A stretch of DNA of 16,030 bases from Candidatus Levybacteria bacterium RIFCSPLOWO2_12_FULL_37_14 (GTDB lineage Bacteria; Patescibacteriota; Microgenomatia; Levybacterales; UBA12049), in NCBI GenBank assembly GCA_001782645.1, contig MFPH01000065.1, positions 1 through 16,030 on the forward strand. Direction: 5' to 3'. Positions 6,638 through 12,218 of the stretch are shown here, piece by piece (the stretch's first letter is position 1; the number at the start of each line of letters is the position of its first letter). A model generated the notes under the pieces. That model was not told the DNA's origin. It did not search any database and saw nothing but the letters and a program-made list of their open reading frames with translations. A program made the position numbers and the translations under genes.

Positions 6638-7513
6638 TTAAAAAGAATTGATAATATCATCGATTCCTCCCTCCAAAAGAACCGGCAAATTGTGCCATGA
6701 CTTAGCTATTCTGTGGTCGGTAAGTCTATCTTGAGGAAAGTTGTATGTTCTGATTTTTTCGGCTCTCATTCCGCGACCAACCTGAGTTAATTTAAGAGAA
6801 GCAATTTCTTTATTCTGCTTTTCGATTTCCATTTCCCAAAGCTTAGATCTTAAAATGTCCATAGCAAGCTCTCTATTTTGAGCTTGAAATCTTTCTTTTT
6901 GGGACGTAACGATAATCCCTGATGGTATATGTTTTAATCTGACCGCAGTTGAGACTTTATTGACATTTTGCCCGCCATGTCCTCCGGCTCTGAATGCTTC
7001 AAATGTTATGTCCTCAGGGCTTATGTGAAGGTCAACATCTTCAAGTTCCGGTAAAACACATACAGTTGAGGTCGACGTGTGAATCCTGCCGCGTTTTTCC
7101 GTCTCTGGAATTCTTTGTACCCTATGAACACCTGCTTCGAATTTAAAAGTTTTAAAAGGAGGAGGGGTAGAAGGCGTGCCGGAAATTTTGATAACTCCTT
7201 CGTCGATTTGTTCTACTTGAAATCCCTTTAATTCCGCAAATCTCAAGTACATTCTCAATAGTTCTTCTTTCCAGAGTTTTGCTTCTTCGCCTCCGGCAGC
7301 TCCTTTAATCTCCATAATTACATTGCGATCGTCCAGAGAATCTCCCGTATCAGCTTCCTTACCGAGAGTTTCTTCTAAAACGTTTTTTTGAGATTCCAAA
7401 TCAATGATTTCTTTTTCTGCCATTTCCTTCAATGCGGGATCACTAAGAAGAGCGCGTGTTTCTTCAATTTTCTTTTCAAGTTCCTGAATTTGGACTTTTC
7501 TATAATCGTACAT
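6638..7513 (-). CDS. prfA: Peptide chain release factor 1, short form
   Basis: 291 residues. Recognises UAA and UAG on the ribosome and triggers peptide release. The PxT stop-codon reading motif is P136-E-T138 in VQRIPETEKRGRIHTS, which distinguishes it from RF2 (SPF). The GGQ catalytic motif is residues 180-182 in FRAGGHGGQNVNK. Domain 1 is strongly shortened: GGEEA lies about 70 residues from the start instead of ~110-120, giving a protein ~65 residues shorter than standard RF1 (~355). I see no upstream in-frame extension, since the previous stop and rpmE lie directly upstream. The second gene of rpmE-prfA, a common pair. Confidence 0.95.
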   Translation of the reverse strand: MYDYRKVQIQELEKKIEETRALLSDPALKEMAEKEIIDLESQKNVLEETLGKEADTGDSLDDRNVIMEIKGAAGGEEAKLWKEELLRMYLRFAELKGFQVEQIDEGVIKISGTPSTPPPFKTFKFEAGVHRVQRIPETEKRGRIHTSTSTVCVLPELEDVDLHISPEDITFEAFRAGGHGGQNVNKVSTAVRLKHIPSGIIVTSQKERFQAQNRELAMDILRSKLWEMEIEKQNKEIASLKLTQVGRGMRAEKIRTYNFPQDRLTDHRIAKSWHNLPVLLEGGIDDIINSF

Positions 7514-7522
7514 GGGGATTAT

Positions 7523-7825
7523 CTATTTACTTACTGCCATGAGCATTTCTCTTAGAGTTTTAGGCGCTGTGTCGCGGGCAACTTGTTCTTCTTGTTTCTT
7601 GACTTTGGAATGCAGATATTGTTTGGCAATGTTTTGTTTATTTTGGAATTTTTGAATTCTGGATGCGCTATCGACAAATCTTTGCTCACCTGTATAAAAA
7701 GGATGACATTGGTTGCATAATTCCACGCGAATTTCTTCCATGGTTGAACCCGTGGTAAATCTATTTCCGCAGGCACAAATAACCTGCGCTGATTCAAAAT
7801 ATTTAGGATGAATATTTGCTTTCAT
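7523..7825 (-). CDS. rpmE: 50S ribosomal protein bL31 with C-terminal extension
   Basis: 100 residues against ~66-75 for ordinary L31. MKANIHPKY is the family start. Zinc ligands are Cys17, Cys19, Cys37 and Cys40 (ICACG and CNQC), followed by HPFYTGEQRFVD, so this is the zinc-binding form. The last ~45 residues are a charged Lys/Gln-rich tail not found in the E. coli protein. A TATAAT box ends seven bases before the ATG, indicating leaderless transcription. prfA follows nine bases downstream. Confidence 0.94.
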   Translation of the reverse strand: MKANIHPKYFESAQVICACGNRFTTGSTMEEIRVELCNQCHPFYTGEQRFVDSASRIQKFQNKQNIAKQYLHSKVKKQEEQVARDTAPKTLREMLMAVSK

Positions 7826-7832
7826 AAAATAT

Positions 7833-7861
7833 ATTATAGCTTATTTTTACTCTTTAAACAA
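7833..7861 (-). promoter_or_regulatory. Predicted promoter of rpmE-prfA (leaderless)
   Basis: On the minus strand: TTGTTT (7861-7856), 17 bases, perfect TATAAT (7838-7833). The ATG at 7825 is seven bases further on. It lies between hisS and rpmE and separates the two transcription units. Confidence 0.55.
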
Positions 7862-9055
7862 GTCAAGAAATTGATCAAAAGGAAGAGCTTTTTGTTCGCG
7901 GGTTTTTAGATTTTTGACGGTTACGGTGTTATTTTTGGCTTCATCAGGGCCGATAATTACGACATAAGGAATTTGTTTTTTATCAGCATATTTGAGTTGT
8001 TTTTCCATTTTCGCATTTGGATCAACATAGAGTTCTTGATTAATATTATTTTGGCTTAAGATTTCGCAAACTCTAATAGAATTATCCAATAGCTCGGGAG
8101 AAAAAACAGTAACGAGAACTTTTGTGGTGTTTAAATTAGCAGGGAAGAGGTTTTGTTCTTCCATAGCTTCCATAAGGCGGTCAAAACCGAAAGCAAACCC
8201 GACTGCCGGAATCTGCCTGTTAGCAAAAAGACCGATTAAATTATCATATCTTCCGCCACCACCCACCGATCCTCCGGAGTATCCTTCAATCTTAATCTCA
8301 AAAATTGTTCCGGTGTAATAATCTAGTCCACGAGCCAGAGTCGGAGAGAATTCATAATTGTTTTCGTTAATTCCTAGGTTTTTAAGCATTTTTAAAATAG
8401 CATCTGTCGTCTCTAAGGGTTTTGAATTTTCAATTTTGTTCAAAGTTTCCTTACTATTAATTCTTGCTAATTCCTCCTCAACTTTTTCCGGTCCAATCTT
8501 TTCCAGTTTGTCTAAAATTTTGATTGATTCCAAATCAATATTTTCAAAAATTTTTCTGTCGTTTACTTTTATCTTATATTTTCTAAAGCCGAGCATTCTC
8601 AAACTTTTATCCGCGACTTCAATAATTTCAGCATCCGCTAGGGGAGAAGAAGCTCCAACAGTGTCAATATCACATTGTAGGAGCTCTCGGTATCTGCCTT
8701 TCTGGGTATTTTCTGCGCGCCAGACATTTTGAATCTGATACCTCTTAAACGGTATGGGCAATTCATTTTGGTATTGAGCGACGACGCGGGCTAAAGGAAC
8801 GGTTTGATCATACCTTAAAGCGACTCTGCGTTTGCCATTGTCTTCAAATCTGTACATTAATTTGTCGTCTTCTTCTCCATATTTTCCCAGCAAGATTTCT
8901 TCGTATTCCAAAGCGGGCGTTTCCAAGGGCTCAAAACCATAAGACTCAAATACCTTTTTTAAGGTATTTATAACATATTGTCGTTTTTTGACTTCGGCGG
9001 GCAAAAAATCCCGAAACCCTTTGAGCGTCTGTGTCTTAATCATAGTTTTAATCAT
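7847..9055 (-). CDS. hisS: Histidyl-tRNA synthetase
   Basis: 402 residues. Class II synthetase that charges tRNA-His. Visible signatures: TLKGFRDFLP at the start, motif 2 FKRYQIQNVWRAENTQKGRY followed by RELLQCDID, the histidine-specific ARGLDYYTGTIFEI loop, motif 3 region GGGGRYDNLIG and PAVGFAFGFDRLM, and the C-terminal anticodon-binding domain (VLVTVFSPE... then YADKKQIPYVVIIG). The first ATG (9055) gives MIKTMIKTQTLKGF; the second (9043) gives the more usual length before TLKGFRD, and neither has a Shine-Dalgarno sequence. One base separates the first ATG from the preceding dipeptidase stop, so hisS is very probably cotranscribed with the dipeptidase and racemase-GNAT genes. Both genes upstream in the operon concern D-amino acids, which is unusual for hisS. 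Confidence 0.95.
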   Translation of the reverse strand: MIKTMIKTQTLKGFRDFLPAEVKKRQYVINTLKKVFESYGFEPLETPALEYEEILLGKYGEEDDKLMYRFEDNGKRRVALRYDQTVPLARVVAQYQNELPIPFKRYQIQNVWRAENTQKGRYRELLQCDIDTVGASSPLADAEIIEVADKSLRMLGFRKYKIKVNDRKIFENIDLESIKILDKLEKIGPEKVEEELARINSKETLNKIENSKPLETTDAILKMLKNLGINENNYEFSPTLARGLDYYTGTIFEIKIEGYSGGSVGGGGRYDNLIGLFANRQIPAVGFAFGFDRLMEAMEEQNLFPANLNTTKVLVTVFSPELLDNSIRVCEILSQNNINQELYVDPNAKMEKQLKYADKKQIPYVVIIGPDEAKNNTVTVKNLKTREQKALPFDQFLDLFKE

Positions 9056-9056
9056 A

Positions 9057-9758
9057 TCATAATTTTTGTATTTTCTCTTTAGTTATCTGATCGTAAAGTG
9101 CGTATGGCTTTTTGCAATAAAAAGCCCATTCGCGGTCGCCATAGGAAAAATGCCACCATTCGGCATCGTAAGGCGCAAAACCTACCTGCATCATAATTTT
9201 TCTCAAAAGCATTCTATTATTAATACTTTTTTTTGATATTTCTGGAGAAAAAGCAAAGGACTTCTTGGATAAAAAATCGTACTGTTCTGATCCAAAATCT
9301 ATGACTTTTTTCGTATTGGAATTAACAATAATAATATCTACAGCTCCGCCGGTAGGATGTCCTGCTACTGTTGGAACCGCAATGTTTTGATGAACTTTTT
9401 CATACAAATCAATAGGATTGGGATAAAAATCATTAAGCGCAATTTTAGAAAAAATCTCTTTAAAATTTTTTTTCTGCACGGAAAGATTTCTATATCCATA
9501 GGTTACAAAAAGACTAATCCCTTTATTGTTTCTCTTAAGCAAATTTTGAGCTTGTTCCAACATCTCCGCCACTTTTCTGCGTACAAGAATATTTTTTCCA
9601 AACTTTTTCATATCGGACATAGCCGGTTTATACCCGAAAAGAATACTAGTCTTTGTTAATGGAACTAAAGGTTCTTTGTTGTCAATTACATCTATCGAGA
9701 GAAGATTGCTGTAGGTAACAAAGTTTTTTTCTAATGCTGTATAAAATTTATTTTTCAT
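9057..9758 (-). CDS. VanX/DdpX-type D-alanyl-D-alanine dipeptidase (peptidase M15D)
   Basis: 233 residues. The family hydrolyses D-Ala-D-Ala or related D-containing dipeptides with one zinc. Zinc ligands: His134 and Asp141 in GHPTGGAVDI and His203 in EWWHFSY; Glu200 is the catalytic base. Arg90 in TYGYRN corresponds to the transition-state Arg of VanX. Spacings (His-Asp 7, Glu-His 3) equal those of VanX (His116/Asp123, Glu181/His184). I see no signal peptide, suggesting cytoplasmic action. The start overlaps the end of the racemase-GNAT gene by four bases (ATGA), indicating translational coupling, and hisS follows. Possible roles are cell-wall dipeptide recycling or hydrolysis of a D-amino-acid dipeptide related to the upstream racemase (inference). 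Confidence 0.85.
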   Translation of the reverse strand: MKNKFYTALEKNFVTYSNLLSIDVIDNKEPLVPLTKTSILFGYKPAMSDMKKFGKNILVRRKVAEMLEQAQNLLKRNNKGISLFVTYGYRNLSVQKKNFKEIFSKIALNDFYPNPIDLYEKVHQNIAVPTVAGHPTGGAVDIIIVNSNTKKVIDFGSEQYDFLSKKSFAFSPEISKKSINNRMLLRKIMMQVGFAPYDAEWWHFSYGDREWAFYCKKPYALYDQITKEKIQKL

Positions 9759-11152
9759 AGTTTTTTAACTAGGAATACTCTTCTGTCTGTTTGTGCAGCG
9801 CCATCTATTCTGGTCTGAAAAACATCCTGTTTCATCTCTATTATTTCTTGAAACCCTAATTTTTTATAAAGGGTTTGAGCGATGAAATTATCTGCAGCTG
9901 TTCTTACTAGAACAGTACAGCCTTTGAGTAGTCCTTCTAGCTGCTCTTGGCAAATTCTTTCACCCATTCCTCGTCCTCTCAATTCTTTTGTAATCCCAAG
10001 TTCGGCAAAGTAAGAAGTTTTCTCTGGGTCAATTCCGAATTTTTTGGATAATTCAGCGATTTCCGGTTCTGCGGAAAGCGCAATTGTTACGGCGAAACCA
10101 ATTATTCCTCGTTCGTTTCTAGCTACAGATACAAGTCCATTTTTAAAATAATTGTCATAATATGCAATAACTTCTTCGTCTGTAAATTCTTCAAAATATG
10201 GCGCATCAGAAAATACTTGCTGGTATAGTTTTACTAAGCCATTCTGAAGTAGGGAAGTTAGTTGTTTTTTCGATTTAACTTGCTCAACGATATAATCAAA
10301 GTCAGCATTTTCCTCCAAAGTCCCTGTTGCAATTACTTCTACTGGTCCCTGAATTTGAGCCCCTCCAAATCCTTCTTCTGTGTACTCTACGGATATTTTG
10401 ATTGGCAGGCCAGAAGGCTGTAGGATTGGTACTCCTCTAATGCTTTTCTTATCCTTTAATGCTAAGGCTAATCCCAGCGCAGTTGTCCCGCTTCCGCAGG
10501 CTGTTTCATAAAATAAGGTATCAATCGCTTTTACATAGACAACCGGATCTATTTTCCATCCGTCTCCTGTTTTTTTGGCATATATTATTCCTGCTGCCGG
10601 TTCTTGATCAAGGCCTCTTGACTTAAGCATTTGAATGGATTTATTTTTTATTTCTTCCTCAGAATATCCTTCAATCTGCTTAGTGTCAAAAGTAACCATG
10701 TGAGTAATTCCTTCCATTCCGACAATATAGTTTTCAGAATCTTGCGACTCCTTTTTTATTTTAGAGAAATCCGAAAATATAGGCATTTGACCAAAAGCTT
10801 CTCCGTCTTTTGTAACGCCTGCCTTCAATCTTTTTTCAACGCCTGACACTTGAATATTAACTGTTCCAGTTTTGCCTTCCAGAGCAAGCCAAGCAGTGCT
10901 TCTTGTAGCGTTACCGCAAAATTCTCCGCCTGCCATTAAAAGCCTTGGATCCTTTCCTAATGCAACAAATCCAACCTGTTCTGCATTTGGATAAAATTTC
11001 ATAATTACGTCATTCAATTTTTTTCTTTGTTTCGAATCTTCAATTATTTCCATAAAGAGAACAGTGTCATTTCCGCCTGGTTTCATGACGATAAATGGAA
11101 TAGAACTATTTAATTTTGGTTCTTTTTCTTTATAGTTTCTTTCTGTATTCAC
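9755..11152 (-). CDS. CntK/DapF-type amino-acid racemase fused to a GNAT acetyltransferase
   Basis: 465 residues from the chosen GTG at 11152. Residues 1 to ~290 have the DapF fold: MKPGGNDT, EQVGFVALG, AGGEFCGNATRS with Cys79, and ETACGSGTTALGLAL with Cys219, the two-cysteine racemization pair. The pattern (PGGN near the start, GGEFCGNAT, VSGVEKRL, QIQGPVEVIATG) looks closer to histidine racemase CntK than to DapF. Residues ~306-465 are a GNAT domain: FAELGITKELRGRGMGERIC with the acetyl-CoA loop RGRGMG (392-397), and ADNFIAQTLYKKLGF near the end. The frame opens at a GTG at 11191, but that codon lies inside a terminator-like hairpin, so I prefer 11152; GTG 11164 is also possible. A plausible job is epimerising an amino acid and acetylating one enantiomer. 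Substrate uncertain. Confidence 0.85.
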   Translation of the reverse strand: MNTERNYKEKEPKLNSSIPFIVMKPGGNDTVLFMEIIEDSKQRKKLNDVIMKFYPNAEQVGFVALGKDPRLLMAGGEFCGNATRSTAWLALEGKTGTVNIQVSGVEKRLKAGVTKDGEAFGQMPIFSDFSKIKKESQDSENYIVGMEGITHMVTFDTKQIEGYSEEEIKNKSIQMLKSRGLDQEPAAGIIYAKKTGDGWKIDPVVYVKAIDTLFYETACGSGTTALGLALALKDKKSIRGVPILQPSGLPIKISVEYTEEGFGGAQIQGPVEVIATGTLEENADFDYIVEQVKSKKQLTSLLQNGLVKLYQQVFSDAPYFEEFTDEEVIAYYDNYFKNGLVSVARNERGIIGFAVTIALSAEPEIAELSKKFGIDPEKTSYFAELGITKELRGRGMGERICQEQLEGLLKGCTVLVRTAADNFIAQTLYKKLGFQEIIEMKQDVFQTRIDGAAQTDRRVFLVKKL

Positions 11153-11164
11153 AATTTTAACCAC

Positions 11165-11187
11165 AAAAAAACCGCCTTGCGGCGGTT
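11165..11187 (-). terminator. Intrinsic terminator between the repressor and racemase genes, possibly conditional
   Basis: On the minus strand: AACCGCC, loop GCAA, GGCGGTT, followed by seven T (11171-11165). A seven-base GC-rich stem with a tetraloop and T run is a textbook Rho-independent terminator. It ends the repressor transcript or, with the structures upstream, forms an attenuator in the leader of the racemase-dipeptidase-hisS operon. Confidence 0.8.
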
Positions 11188-11198
11188 GCACAAAAAAA

Positions 11199-11225
11199 TC
11201 ACACCGCCTTAAAATAGGCGAGCAT
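11199..11225 (-). CDS. Possible 8-residue leader peptide MLAYFKAV
   Basis: ATG at 11225 preceded by GGGGTGAAGGA with the AAGGA five bases before the start codon, one of the best Shine-Dalgarno sequences in the window. It ends at TGA (11199-11201) just before a run of seven T. Its codons span segments 1 and 2 of the alternative hairpins. It is too short to judge by homology; Shine-Dalgarno quality and position are the only support. Confidence 0.35.
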   Translation of the reverse strand: MLAYFKAV

Positions 11226-11277
11226 AATGATCCTTCACCCCATTATTTATTGTATTTTTTGTTTCCATATTTTTATC

Positions 11278-11293
11278 CGTTGTCTAGTCAACG
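11278..11293. promoter_or_regulatory. Palindrome centred on CTAG upstream of the racemase operon
   Basis: CGTTGTCTAGTCAACG: arms CGTTG and CAACG around T-CTAG-T, a 16-base palindrome with one mismatched pair. It lacks a T run, so it is not a simple terminator. It overlaps TTGACT (minus strand, 11291-11286), a -35-like hexamer. A CTAG-centred symmetrical site suits a TrpR-family protein, whose E. coli operator also contains CTAG, but its half-sites differ from the ACTTTA boxes upstream of the adjacent repressor gene. Confidence 0.4.
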
Positions 11294-11305
11294 ATATAAC
11301 TGTTG

Positions 11306-11575
11306 TTATTTAATTCTTTTTAGCATTAATTTATATCCGCCTTTGCCATTGATAAGCCATTTTTGAACGCGGGCAATAGTTGTGCTGCTCATGCCTGTTT
11401 CTTTTTCAATTTCTTCGTAGGAAATTTTTTTATGAAGCATTCTGGCAACCTTCCAGCGGTTTGCAAACTCTTTTATTTCAGCCGATGTCAACAAATCTCT
11501 CAAAAACCGCTTGCATTCATCTTCACTCTTCAACAAAAGGAACGCCTTATACAAAGATTTATAATTAACATTCAT
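11306..11575 (-). CDS. TrpR-family transcriptional repressor, YerC/YecD type
   Basis: 89 residues, all helical, typical of the YerC-type TrpR-like family. LYKAFLLLKSEDECKRFLRDLLTSAEIKEFANRW is the dimerization and helix-turn-helix lead-in; ISYEEIEKETGMSSTTIARV is the helix-turn-helix (about residues 50-70), and WLINGKGGYKLML is the characteristic end. TrpR itself binds tryptophan; from memory, YerC-type relatives have been linked by comparative genomics to histidine genes in Firmicutes, which would suit the downstream hisS operon, but the ligand here is unknown. The gene has a strong promoter covered by two copies of one inverted repeat, implying autorepression. The -10 box is 15 bases from the ATG, so the leader is very short. 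Confidence 0.9.
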   Translation of the reverse strand: MNVNYKSLYKAFLLLKSEDECKRFLRDLLTSAEIKEFANRWKVARMLHKKISYEEIEKETGMSSTTIARVQKWLINGKGGYKLMLKRIK

Positions 11576-11619
11576 ACTTTAGTACAGTAAAGTATAACAC
11601 TTTAATTTAATAAAGTCAA
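11576..11619 (-). promoter_or_regulatory. Promoter with two identical-pattern operators for the TrpR-family repressor
   Basis: On the minus strand: TTGACT (11619-11614), 17 bases, TATACT (11596-11591). Two 18-base inverted repeats of the form ACTTTA-N6-TAAAGT overlap it. Box 1 (11616-11599, spacer TTAAAT) covers the -35 edge and the promoter spacer. Box 2 (11593-11576, spacer CTGTAC) covers the -10 edge, the transcription start and the base before the ATG; its arms extend by one more T/A pair. Centres are 23 bases apart, about two helical turns, so two dimers could sit on a similar face and block RNA polymerase. The position suits autorepression by the 89-residue repressor. Confidence 0.75.
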
Positions 11620-11634
11620 GTAGTAGGATTTTCT

Positions 11635-11919
11635 TTATATTTTGAGTTTTGGAATTAGTTTGGGTTTGGTTGTGCGGGGATTAAATGACCAATTTTCAGG
11701 CACATTGCCTAACTTTTCTCTAATTATTTTAATAAGATCCTTTTTCCTTAATGTTGTAGAAAGTGTAATTGTTTCATTTTCTTTAAAATTAAACATATCA
11801 AAATTTGGTAGCTGAACGAGGTAAGGTGTAGCACGTCTAGCTTCTCTTGTTCTTTCTGCGGGATATCGCGGTTCTTCAAGAAAATCTGTAATATAGATTG
11901 GTTGCAGATGGCGTTTGGA
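11635..11919 (-). pseudogene. In-frame continuation, 94 codons, beyond the TAA of the 94-residue gene
   Basis: Directly after the TAA at 11922-11920 the same frame stays open for 94 sense codons to a second TAA (11637-11635). It reads like protein: SKRHLQPIYITDFLEEPRY, then AERTREARRATPYLVQLP, ENETITLSTTLRKKDLIK and FNPRTTKPKLIPKLKI at the end. There is no usable start codon near its beginning; the first ATG (11797) would leave only 53 residues and has no Shine-Dalgarno sequence. The simplest reading is one ~189-codon gene broken by a nonsense mutation (CAG-TAA-TCC), with stop readthrough as an alternative. This occupies most of the 344 bases between the repressor gene and the 94-residue gene. 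Family not recognised. Confidence 0.55.
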
Positions 11920-12204
11920 TTACTGCGATTTAAAATCCTCAGAAGATGGCATAGTTGCTATAACCGTAAGTTTTCTTCCTAGTCTTTCTACTTTGGTCCA
12001 CATTGTGACTTTTGGTCGCGCGAACTGAAGATCATCAATGAAAGAAAGCGCTTCATCTAAACGAATTCCCGCATGAACGCAAATTTTTCCATCTTTGCTA
12101 TCTGTTTGTCTTGTTGTTAGTTGTGCTAATAATTTCAACGCCTGAATTTTTTTATCTTGTTGTATTGGTTTTTCAGCGGTCGATGTTCTTTCTATAGTTT
12201 CCAT
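11920..12204 (-). CDS. Unknown 94-residue protein, probably the first half of an interrupted gene
   Basis: METIERTSTAEKPIQQDKK, then QALKLLAQLTTRQTDSKDGK, ICVHAGIRLDEALSFIDDL and a C-terminal beta-like stretch VTMWTKVERLGRKLTVIATM. No recognised domain, signal peptide or membrane segment. A perfect TATAAT (12218-12213) ends eight bases before the ATG, indicating its own leaderless promoter within the aminopeptidase gene end. The frame continues past the stop for another 94 codons (see 11635-11919), so this may be the expressed N-terminal part of a longer ancestral protein. Last gene of the minus-strand run from 14524. Confidence 0.6.
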   Translation of the reverse strand: METIERTSTAEKPIQQDKKIQALKLLAQLTTRQTDSKDGKICVHAGIRLDEALSFIDDLQFARPKVTMWTKVERLGRKLTVIATMPSSEDFKSQ

Positions 12205-12212
12205 ATGCGGAT

Positions 12213-12218
12213 ATTATA
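12213..12218 (-). promoter_or_regulatory. -10 box for the 94-residue gene (leaderless)
   Basis: A perfect TATAAT on the minus strand, eight bases before the ATG at 12204, overlapping the stop of the aminopeptidase gene. No good -35 element is visible (TTCCCC at 17-base spacing). Confidence 0.4.

Larger units (their letters stand above)
11165..11268 (-). promoter_or_regulatory. Attenuator-like leader of the racemase-dipeptidase-hisS operon
   Basis: Four segments can pair in alternative ways on the minus strand: 1 = CGCCT (11220-11216), 2 = AGGCGGT (11209-11203), 3 = ACCGCC (11186-11181), 4 = GGCGGTT (11176-11170). Pairs 1:2 (5 bp) and 3:4 (7 bp plus T run, the terminator) exclude pair 2:3 (6 bp, antiterminator). 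Two tiny frames cross segments 1 and 2: an ATG at 11225 with AAGGA five bases upstream encodes MLAYFKAV, and an ATG at 11268 without a Shine-Dalgarno encodes 19 residues ending DHYARLF. In the second frame, a ribosome on the single His codon would cover segment 1. A TACAAT box at 11254-11249 could be the -10 element, though its -35 is weak. Confidence 0.45.

Noticed and set aside
11153..11191. Start of the racemase-GNAT gene at the GTG at 11191 (MQPPQGGFF).
   Set aside because: These codons are the terminator stem and T run. A gene beginning inside a terminator is unlikely, and CntK-like proteins begin much closer to the PGGN motif.
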